Shown one piece after another: positions 1-5,101 of a stretch of 7,963 nt of DNA (the stretch's first letter is position 1; every line of letters starts with the position of its first letter). The notes beneath the pieces were generated by a model. It saw only the letters and a program-made list of their open reading frames with translations, ran no database searches and was not told where the DNA came from. The translations under genes and the position numbers were made by a program. Source of the stretch: an uncultured Collinsella sp. (lineage in GTDB: Bacteria > Actinomycetota > Coriobacteriia > Coriobacteriales > Coriobacteriaceae); the NCBI GenBank assembly GCA_900551605.1, contig URWS01000055.1, positions 1-7,963 of the forward strand, given 5' to 3'.

Positions 1-1
1 C

Positions 2-892
2 GAGGCTCGTTACGAGTCGAGCGCGTACGGCATCGTCGAAGACGCGGCAGCGGTCGCTGCCCCCGTACGGGAGAGCTATGCGCGCGGAGTGCCCCTTATG
101 CTCGAGGGCGAGCTGGGCGCGGGGCAGGATCAGATTGCGAAACGCCTGTACCTGGATGGACCCTATGCCGATCAACCCTTTGTGTCCGTTGCACTCGATG
201 AGCTTACGGATCGCGGTTGGCGCCATCTGCTCAAAAGTTCCGAATCGCCGCTATTCCAAACGGAGCTGACGCTTTGCATGGGCGGCTGGCATGCAGTTGG
301 ACCCCAGCGCCTGCGCGAGCTCGTATCCGCAATGATCGACACGGCGCTCGCAACGCGTTGCCATGTGGTGTTGACGGCAAACGATATGCCGGGCGGCGGC
401 GAAAGCGATCAGGCTGCTTTTGTAACCGAGCGTCTGGCCTGTGCAGTGAGTGTGGCGCCGACGATTGCCGAGCAGGGCGGTGCGGCGGAAAAGGTTGCGC
501 GCTATCTGGAGTATCTGGCAGATATGTTTGAGACGGCAACACCTGCCTTGTCGTCCGCGGCGGCAAAGACACTCGATGCCTATCGATGGCCCCGTAACTA
601 TCTACAGCTGCGCGAGGTTTCGGAACGACTTTATATATTAGTGGGGACGGGCACGGCTGAGCGGGCGGTGGCGGAAGAGGTACTTGCCCAGGAGAACGTT
701 ATCAAGACCGCGACCTTTGGTGCCCCGACGCTCGAAAGCGATTTGTATATCTTGCGGCCACTGGCCGATACCGAGCGCGATATCGCGCGGTTGGTCGTAG
801 GCCACCTTCACGGTAATAGGACCCGCGCTGCCGAAGTGCTAGGCATAAGCCGTACGACCCTGTGGCGCCTGCTGAAGGACGACGACCGTTAA
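2..892 (+). CDS. Fis-type HTH regulator with degenerate NtrC/PrpR-like AAA+ domain (5' end outside window)
   Basis: The frame is open from the left edge, so the gene is partial and 296 residues are visible; an internal GTG at 89 is not needed as a start. The order of elements matches the AAA+ core of bacterial enhancer-binding proteins. A Walker A-like segment, GELGAGQD, is followed by QIAK and QPFVSV, then a sensor I-like stretch (VVLTAND), a sensor II-like stretch (WPRNYLQLREV, compare WPGNVREL) and a C-terminal Fis-type helix-turn-helix (NRTRAAEVLGISRTTLWRLL, about 813-873). The ATPase looks dead: the Walker A lysine is replaced by Gln, no Walker B acidic pair is visible at LTLCMGGWH, and the segment that should carry the GAFTGA sigma-54 contact loop is missing. 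It is therefore probably a DNA-binding regulator that does not remodel sigma-54 polymerase, comparable in principle to TyrR. The sensory N-terminus, possibly PrpR_N-like, lies outside the window. Its targets are unknown. Confidence 0.8.
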   Translation, partial: EARYESSAYGIVEDAAAVAAPVRESYARGVPLMLEGELGAGQDQIAKRLYLDGPYADQPFVSVALDELTDRGWRHLLKSSESPLFQTELTLCMGGWHAVGPQRLRELVSAMIDTALATRCHVVLTANDMPGGGESDQAAFVTERLACAVSVAPTIAEQGGAAEKVARYLEYLADMFETATPALSSAAAKTLDAYRWPRNYLQLREVSERLYILVGTGTAERAVAEEVLAQENVIKTATFGAPTLESDLYILRPLADTERDIARLVVGHLHGNRTRAAEVLGISRTTLWRLLKDDDR

Positions 893-903
893 GCGAGGTG
901 CCC

Positions 904-932
904 GTGACCGCGTGCGGTACGTGTGCTACAGT
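904..932 (+). promoter_or_regulatory. Candidate promoter for the 191-aa membrane protein gene
   Basis: A GTGACC box (904-909, 4 of 6 to TTGACA) lies 17 bp upstream of TACAGT (927-932, 4 of 6 to TATAAT), which is preceded by the extended -10 dinucleotide TG (924-925). Transcription would begin near 939, leaving a leader of about 38 nt before the ATG at 977. It sits just after the stop codon of the Fis-type regulator, suggesting the next gene is separately transcribed. Prediction by eye only. Confidence 0.4.
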
Positions 933-976
933 CCAAAGCAGCATTGTTTCGATTCTGTTACGGCGTGCGGGGGCGT

Positions 977-1552
977 ATGGCGGAGACTTCAAAAACAAAT
1001 CGGGCTCGAAAGCCTGCGGCACCGGCCAACCGTCGCACGACTTCGCGGACGTGGGGCAAAAGCGCCTCGGGCTTCGACGGCTCGTTCAAACGCACTAAAT
1101 ATGGTTATCCTTCGGCAAGCGCTCGCTTGGCCATGCAGGCCGAATCGTCGCTGTGGGGCCGTAAGCGTGTGGTGGGGTCAAAGCTCAAGCACGATGGAAC
1201 GCTTGGCTACATTAGCCGTGGCGCTGCTCGCCGTAGCGGCCTCAATCCCGCAGGCTGGCATCGCTATGTTCCGATCGCGGTCGTTGTTGCGGTGATTGTC
1301 ATCGCGCTCGCGGCGCTTGGTTACGCCGGCGGTGGGGCCAATCTGGACGCAATGTTTAAGTCGCCCGAGCTCGCGCATGCAGGCACAGAAGTTGTCGAGG
1401 GCGTTCAGACCCAGACGGGCGTCGCGCCCCAGCGCGGCATGGTCGCTGCCGCTGCCACCATTGCCGATGCTCAAAAGGATGAAGGCGAACAAGACGACGG
1501 CGCCGAAGCGACCCACACGAACGAAACGACGACAACTCCATCGGCAAGATAA
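977..1552 (+). CDS. Unrecognised single-pass membrane protein, 191 aa
   Basis: I do not recognise a family. With the ATG at 977 the product has a strongly basic N-terminal part of about 98 residues rich in Arg, Lys and Ser. One hydrophobic segment follows at about residues 99-119 (PIAVVVAVIVIALAALGYA). The C-terminal tail of about 70 residues is Ala/Thr-rich and acidic, with an Asp/Glu cluster near the end. By the positive-inside rule the basic part should be cytoplasmic and the acidic tail extracytoplasmic. The frame extends upstream to a GTG at 923, but that codon overlaps the candidate -10 element, and a GGGGG stretch precedes the ATG at 977, so 977 is preferred. The low-complexity tail suggests a flexible surface or linker segment. 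No catalytic motif is visible, and the preceding regulator gives no firm functional hint. Coding status is supported by frame length and a bounded, plausible membrane topology. Confidence 0.65.
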   Translation: MAETSKTNRARKPAAPANRRTTSRTWGKSASGFDGSFKRTKYGYPSASARLAMQAESSLWGRKRVVGSKLKHDGTLGYISRGAARRSGLNPAGWHRYVPIAVVVAVIVIALAALGYAGGGANLDAMFKSPELAHAGTEVVEGVQTQTGVAPQRGMVAAAATIADAQKDEGEQDDGAEATHTNETTTTPSAR

Positions 1553-1564
1553 GTTGCGAGTGGG

Positions 1565-1586
1565 CCGCCGTTCGGTAGAACGGCGG
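1565..1586. terminator. Hairpin between convergent genes, possible bidirectional terminator
   Basis: CCGCCGTTC (1565-1573) and GAACGGCGG (1578-1586) form a perfect 9-bp stem with a GGTA loop. It sits 12 bp after the stop of the membrane protein gene and 6 bp beyond the stop of the convergent nitroreductase gene, the position expected for a shared terminator. Neither side has a proper T-run (AACCAATTACTTT follows on the + strand), so it may be a weak terminator or an mRNA 3'-end stabiliser. Confidence 0.5.
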
Positions 1587-1592
1587 AACCAA

Positions 1593-2114
1593 TTACTTTA
1601 CGTACACTACGTTGTCGCGGCGCGGCTTTGCCTCGGGAAGCGTGCCCTCGGCATAGCCCAGAATGCAGTTGCCGACGCCGCGTAGGCTTCCGTCGGCGGG
1701 CAGATCCCAGCTGGCCAGCAGCTCAAGACCCTCGGGCGAGTCGAAGACCTCGTGGGCGCGATGAATCCAGCATGAATCAACGCCCAGCGCATAGGCGGCG
1801 TTGAGCAGGTTGCCCATGGCAAGCGAGCCGTCTTCCAGATACGTGGGCACGCTGCGGTCGACCAGTACCACCACAACGGTCTTGGCGCCGTAGAAGGGGT
1901 CGCCATCGCTGCCCATGACTTGCGCATTGAGCTGCGAGAGACGCTCGACGGTCGCGGGGTCGGTAACGGCGACAAACGTCACCGGCTGGCGCCCCATGCC
2001 GCTGGGCGCGTACTGGCCTGCCTCGAGAATGCGTGCGAGCTTTTCGGCTTCGACGGGGCGATCGCTATAGTTACGGCAGCTACGGCGATGGATGAGCGCT
2101 TCGATGGTCTCCAT
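1593..2114 (-). CDS. Nitroreductase-family flavoprotein, 173 aa
   Basis: This is a small nitroreductase-like oxidoreductase, a family that binds FMN and uses NAD(P)H to reduce nitro compounds, quinones or similar substrates in the cytoplasm. The N-terminus carries the family signature RRSCRNYSDRPV at residues 10-21 (compare RRSxRxYxDxPV), whose basic residues contact FMN phosphate. APSGMGRQP follows at residues 36-44. The C-terminal region has GVGNCILGYAEG and a final PRRDNVVYV, as in family members ending near a GYP..KPR..V motif. The length is normal for the short subgroup. The start at 2114 is chosen because AGGAGA (complement of 2119-2124) lies 4 nt upstream; the frame continues further upstream (to 2210) but without a comparable ribosome binding site. 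The gene is monocistronic, convergent with the membrane protein gene and divergent from the 96-aa gene. The physiological substrate cannot be inferred. Confidence 0.9.
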   Translation of the reverse strand: METIEALIHRRSCRNYSDRPVEAEKLARILEAGQYAPSGMGRQPVTFVAVTDPATVERLSQLNAQVMGSDGDPFYGAKTVVVVLVDRSVPTYLEDGSLAMGNLLNAAYALGVDSCWIHRAHEVFDSPEGLELLASWDLPADGSLRGVGNCILGYAEGTLPEAKPRRDNVVYVK

Positions 2115-2249
2115 GGGTTCTCCTAGCGATGACGTTGCAGATGCTCCGTTCTTACCCGTCGTGCCGTAGCCGTAATCGCGCAGAGGGCCCCAAACAGCAA
2201 TAGCCACCAATCGGAAAAGTCGGCTTGCATAAAACTGCAGCCAAAATGT

Positions 2250-2371
2250 GATAAACCAGTGGGATGGTTAAACGTTTTATCCCGTCTACCCTGCGGTTTT
2301 TTACCACTTGCCTAAATGATGCCCGCATAACTTCTGATAAAGGTTTTACTAAAGGAGTACCAACGTTTATC
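2250..2371. promoter_or_regulatory. Divergent spacer with repeated GATAAA/TTTATC motifs
   Basis: The 295-bp spacer 2115-2409 between the nitroreductase gene and the 96-aa gene contains an AT-richer core. GATAAA occurs at 2250-2255 and 2336-2341, and its complement TTTATC at 2276-2281 and 2366-2371, giving two inward-facing pairs with 20- and 24-bp gaps. The two TTTATC copies also share an upstream AACGTTT context (2271-2281 and 2362-2371). A possible + promoter is TTGCAT (2225-2230) with GATAAA at 2250 preceded by TG, but the 19-bp spacing is poor. I could not assign a convincing promoter for either direction. The region is probably regulatory from its position; the motifs may be operator sites or chance. 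Confidence 0.3.
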
Positions 2372-2395
2372 AATGCGCCGTGGTGGCGCCGGGCC

Positions 2396-2401
2396 AGGAG
2401 G
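2396..2401 (+). promoter_or_regulatory. Strong ribosome binding site fixing the 96-aa start
   Basis: AGGAGG lies 8 nt before the ATG at 2410. It rules out the in-frame upstream GTG at 2380, which would put the Shine-Dalgarno sequence inside the coding region. Confidence 0.8.
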
Positions 2402-2409
2402 TAACTATC

Positions 2410-2700
2410 ATGTTCCAGGCTGGAGATGTCGTCGAGACCGATTTCGAAGGATTTCTGAAGCTGCTGCGTTCCAAGACGCGCGCTTTCGTGTCGATCAACG
2501 ATCACGAGTACTACATCACGCACACCGATGGCTATTGGCGTGTTCAGGATTGCGAGGCCCTCAACGATAAGGGCCACTTTACTGACTGCTCCGAGCTGGT
2601 CAACACGGTCTGCGAGGTCGTCGAGCTGCCTTGGATCTGCGGCAAGAGCCTGCACGATAGCTTCTCGGGCGCTACGGTCTACGAGGCCGTCGCCGCCTAG
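2410..2700 (+). CDS. Unrecognised small protein, 96 aa, four cysteines
   Basis: I do not recognise a family. The start at 2410 has a near-perfect ribosome binding site, and the gene ends 25 bp before a textbook terminator, so it is very likely a real and well-expressed single-gene unit. The protein is small and acidic, with no signal peptide and no membrane segment, and is probably cytoplasmic. It has an aromatic-rich middle (HEYYITHTDGYWRV, residues 32-45), which looks like a short beta-sheet domain. Four cysteines follow at residues 48, 60, 68 and 77, without CxxC pairs. Metal binding or redox roles are possible but not supported by a standard motif. The neighbours (a divergent nitroreductase and a downstream MarR exporter operon beyond the terminator) do not reveal a function. 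Confidence 0.8.
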   Translation: MFQAGDVVETDFEGFLKLLRSKTRAFVSINDHEYYITHTDGYWRVQDCEALNDKGHFTDCSELVNTVCEVVELPWICGKSLHDSFSGATVYEAVAA

Positions 2701-2725
2701 CAGCAAATAATCGATTTCCTCTCAT

Positions 2726-2762
2726 GACCGCCGGCGCCGCCCCCGCGCCGGCGGTCTTTTTT
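2726..2762 (+). terminator. Intrinsic terminator of the 96-aa gene
   Basis: GACCGCCGGCGC (2726-2737) and GCGCCGGCGGTC (2745-2756) form a perfect 12-bp GC-rich stem with a 7-nt loop, followed immediately by six T residues (2757-2762). This is a textbook rho-independent terminator and separates the 96-aa gene from the MarR-ABC operon. Confidence 0.95.
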
Positions 2763-2801
2763 GTCGATATGTTGTATAGCCCGCGGCTGCGAACGAAGCC
2801 C

Positions 2802-2830
2802 TTGACGATAGTCAAAACTCGGACTAATCT
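2802..2830 (+). promoter_or_regulatory. Candidate promoter of the MarR-ABC operon
   Basis: TTGACG (2802-2807, 5 of 6 to the -35 consensus) is followed after 17 bp by TAATCT (2825-2830, a weaker -10 with matches at positions 1, 2 and 6). Transcription would start near 2837. The first inverted repeat of the operator pair (2809-2826) fills the spacer and touches the -10 box, so binding there would block polymerase. Confidence 0.55.
2809..2826. promoter_or_regulatory. Candidate MarR operator, site 1
   Basis: TAGTCAAAACTCGGACTA is an 18-bp inverted repeat with perfect 5-bp arms (TAGTC/GACTA). The extended half-sites TAGTCAAA and, on the other strand, TAGTCCGA agree at 6 of 8 positions. It lies between the candidate -35 and -10 boxes. 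MarR dimers typically bind palindromes of about 16-20 bp, so this is the likely autoregulatory site. The link to this MarR is an inference from position. Confidence 0.7.
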
Positions 2831-2841
2831 GAAATCTCAAT

Positions 2842-2859
2842 TAGTCAAAATTCGGACTA
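2842..2859. promoter_or_regulatory. Candidate MarR operator, site 2
   Basis: TAGTCAAAATTCGGACTA repeats site 1 with a single C-to-T difference in 18 bp, including its arms. The centre-to-centre distance is 33 bp, close to three helical turns, so two dimers would sit on the same DNA face. It lies just downstream of the predicted transcription start and 16 bp before the preferred start codon. Confidence 0.7.
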
Positions 2860-2875
2860 TCGAATGGTGGGAGAG

Positions 2876-3376
2876 ATGGATTGCGCGGTTACGTCGGTCG
2901 ATTTTGACCGGATGCTCAACGGGCTCGATCGTATTTATTCGGAGTTCGCGCGTGCCTGCGGCCTTTCGGATTGCGCCTATTGGATGCTCGTCGACACTAG
3001 CACGGCGGGCGGTAGCATCGCCGTGAGTCGTCTGACAAGCGAATGGTTCTATAGCAAGCAGACCATTAACTCGACGATTAAAACCCTGACGGCGCGAGGG
3101 CTTGCAACGCTGGAATTTGCCAAAGGCAGTCGTAAGAATAAGGTCGTTTGTTTGACCGATGAGGGCCGGCGGTTCGCCGAGCAGCATGCGTTGCCGGCGG
3201 TTAAAGCCGAGCAGCGTGCCTTTGACGCGCTCGAGCCCTGGGAACAGCGTGAGATTATGAATCTGGTCGGCAAGTTTTCCCATGCGCTCAACGAGGAGTG
3301 CGAGGCGTTTAAACAGCAGATAGCCGCCGAGAGCCAAGCGGAAAAACAAGAAGAGGGGGAGACGTGCGACTCTTAA
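2876..3376 (+). CDS. MarR-family winged-helix repressor, 166 aa
   Basis: This MarR-type regulator is a dimeric cytoplasmic DNA-binding protein that usually represses its own operon until a ligand binds. The layout is typical. An N-terminal dimerisation helix is followed by a winged helix with its recognition helix at about residues 60-73 (SKQTINSTIKTLTA), a wing at about 80-94 with basic GSRKNK, then TDEG and a C-terminal dimerisation helix. Length is normal for the family. Start choice is uncertain. ATG 2876 has GGTGG (2866-2870) five nt upstream and GGGAG very close; ATG 2864 adds four residues but has no visible ribosome binding site and lies right after operator site 2. The 3' end overlaps the first ABC gene by 13 bp, so the three genes are almost surely co-transcribed. 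Two matching inverted repeats upstream indicate autoregulation and control of the exporter. The ligand is unknown. Confidence 0.92.
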   Translation: MDCAVTSVDFDRMLNGLDRIYSEFARACGLSDCAYWMLVDTSTAGGSIAVSRLTSEWFYSKQTINSTIKTLTARGLATLEFAKGSRKNKVVCLTDEGRRFAEQHALPAVKAEQRAFDALEPWEQREIMNLVGKFSHALNEECEAFKQQIAAESQAEKQEEGETCDS

Positions 3377-5100
3377 TGAGGTTTATGAGGCCGTATCGCG
3401 GGCTGATCGCGGTGACACTGTTTGTGCTGCTGATAGATAACGTCGGCACGCTGCTGGTGCCTACGATGTTGGCGAATATGGTCAATACTGGCATCACGAC
3501 GGGTGATGTCGACTACATTCTGCGCAACGGCCTGTACATGCTTATCGCGACCGGCATGGCCAGCGGTGGCGCGGTGCTGGGCTGTTATCTTTCGGCTCGC
3601 CTGGCGGCTAACGTGGCCTGTGACATCCGCAACGCCGTCTACGACAAGTCATTCGAGCTGTCTGCCAGCGACTTTGAGCGCTTTGGCACCGGCTCGATGA
3701 TCACGCGCTCGCTCAACGACATCAACGTGATCCAACAGGCGATTCTGCAGACGATTCAGCTGGTGTTGCCGGTGCCGTTTTTGGCCGTGGCGGGCATCAT
3801 CTTCGCCTGGCATATCGATCCCGCCATGGGTACGCTGCTGGGTGCGGTCGTGGCGATTGTGCTGGTGGCAGCGGTCTTTACGGTCGCCAATGCAGCGCCG
3901 ATTTTTATGCGCCTGCAGAGTTTTATCGACCGCATGAACGTGGTGTTGCGCGAGAACATCGTGGGCGTGCGCGTCATCCGCGCGTTTAACAAGGAACGCC
4001 ATGAGGAGCAGCGCCTGGACGAGGTGTTTAGCGATTACGCGGCCAACGCCATCAAGGTCAACCACCTATTTGTGGGCCTCGATAGCTCCAGCTTCTTTCT
4101 GATGAATATCGCCGAGGTGGCGGTGCTGTGGGTGGGAGGCAATCGCGTAGGCGTTCACGCCATGCAAATTGGCAGCATCTCGGCCGTGTTGGAATACGCG
4201 CTGCTGATCCTGTTCTTTGTGATGATGGCGCAGATGGTGATCCTGACGTTGCCGCGTGCCGCGGCGTGTCTCAACCGCGCGCAGCAGGTGCTGGAGATAG
4301 AGCCGAGCATCGTCGATGGCGAGCGAACGCTCGACGCGGTCGCGTCCGACTCAAAGGACGGAGCAGGCGCGGTCGCCGTGTTCGACCATATGTCGTTCCG
4401 TTTTGACGATGCCGACGAGGACACCCTGTGCGAGCTGAGCTTTGCCTGTCGCCGTGGCCAGACCACGGCGATTGTGGGCTCGACGGGATCGGGCAAATCG
4501 ACGGTGGCCAAGTTGCTGCTACGCTTCCACGATGCAACGAAGGGTGCCATTCGCCTGAACGGTGTCGACCTGCGCGACCTTTCGCAAGATGAGATTCGCG
4601 GGCATATCGCTTACGTGCCGCAAAAGGCGTGGCTGTTCTCGGGCACGGTGGCGAGCAACCTGCGCTATGGCAACGAGGATGCGACCGAGGCCGACATACT
4701 TCACGCGCTGCAGGTTGCCCAGAGCACCTTTGTGCTCGATCAGCCGCAGGGACTCGATACCCCGGTGGCGCAGGGCGGTACGAACTTCTCGGGCGGTCAG
4801 CGTCAGCGCCTGGCCATTGCCCGTGCGCTCATGAAGCACGCTGATTTGTATATCTTCGACGATAGCTTTTCGGCCCTGGACTTCAAGACCGATGCCGCCC
4901 TGCGCCATGCGCTGCAGGACGAAACGCGCGATGCCGCGGTGCTCATCATCGCGCAGCGAATCTCGACGATTCTGCATGCCGACCAGATCGTGGTACTCAA
5001 AGACGGCGAGGTCGTGGGCCTAGGCACGCACGACGAGCTCATGGAGACCTGCGAGGTGTACCGCGCCATCGCGGAATCGCAGATGAAGGGAGGTGAGTAG
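3364..5100 (+). CDS. ABC exporter half-transporter with degenerate ATPase site, 578 aa
   Basis: This is a membrane half-transporter of the multidrug/peptide exporter type (six membrane helices, then an ATPase domain). Hydrophobic segments span roughly residues 13-300. The ATPase has Walker A GSTGSGKS (372-379), Q-loop Q420 in VPQKAWLFSG, an intact signature FSGGQ (475-479) and Walker B YIFDD (496-500). Two catalytic residues are altered: the Walker B glutamate is Asp (D500) and the switch histidine is Gln (Q531 in AQRISTI). Family knowledge (TM287/TM288, BmrCD, LmrCD) says this is the subunit supplying the degenerate nucleotide site of a heterodimer, while its intact signature serves the partner's active site. 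The GTG start at 3364 has AAGAGG seven nt upstream and overlaps the MarR gene; an ATG at 3376 is an alternative with poor spacing. It ends one base before its partner begins. The substrate cannot be read from the sequence. Confidence 0.93.
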   Translation: MRLLMRFMRPYRGLIAVTLFVLLIDNVGTLLVPTMLANMVNTGITTGDVDYILRNGLYMLIATGMASGGAVLGCYLSARLAANVACDIRNAVYDKSFELSASDFERFGTGSMITRSLNDINVIQQAILQTIQLVLPVPFLAVAGIIFAWHIDPAMGTLLGAVVAIVLVAAVFTVANAAPIFMRLQSFIDRMNVVLRENIVGVRVIRAFNKERHEEQRLDEVFSDYAANAIKVNHLFVGLDSSSFFLMNIAEVAVLWVGGNRVGVHAMQIGSISAVLEYALLILFFVMMAQMVILTLPRAAACLNRAQQVLEIEPSIVDGERTLDAVASDSKDGAGAVAVFDHMSFRFDDADEDTLCELSFACRRGQTTAIVGSTGSGKSTVAKLLLRFHDATKGAIRLNGVDLRDLSQDEIRGHIAYVPQKAWLFSGTVASNLRYGNEDATEADILHALQVAQSTFVLDQPQGLDTPVAQGGTNFSGGQRQRLAIARALMKHADLYIFDDSFSALDFKTDAALRHALQDETRDAAVLIIAQRISTILHADQIVVLKDGEVVGLGTHDELMETCEVYRAIAESQMKGGE

Positions 5101-5101
5101 C

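Noticed and set aside
923..976. Longer N-terminus for the 191-aa protein starting at the GTG at 923
   Set aside because: That codon overlaps the candidate -10 region and has no ribosome binding site; the added residues do not resemble a signal peptide.
1593..2210. Longer nitroreductase starting at 2210
   Set aside because: The extra 32 residues precede the canonical family N-terminus, and the AGGAGA site just before 2114 fixes the start there.
2410..2700. The 96-aa protein as a peptide precursor exported by the nearby ABC pair
   Set aside because: It has no leader/core layout or double-Gly cleavage site, no modifying enzyme is nearby, the ABC proteins show no N-terminal peptidase domain, and a strong terminator separates the units.
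2152..2706. Minus-strand open frame of 184 codons covering the spacer and the 96-aa gene
   Set aside because: It is antisense to a gene with a strong ribosome binding site and terminator and runs through the AT-rich regulatory spacer; no initiation signal supports it.
2809..2859. TAGTC inverted repeats as transposon ends or attachment sites
   Set aside because: The two copies are in direct orientation, only 33 bp apart, and sit exactly on a promoter before a MarR gene with no recombinase nearby; operator sites explain them better.
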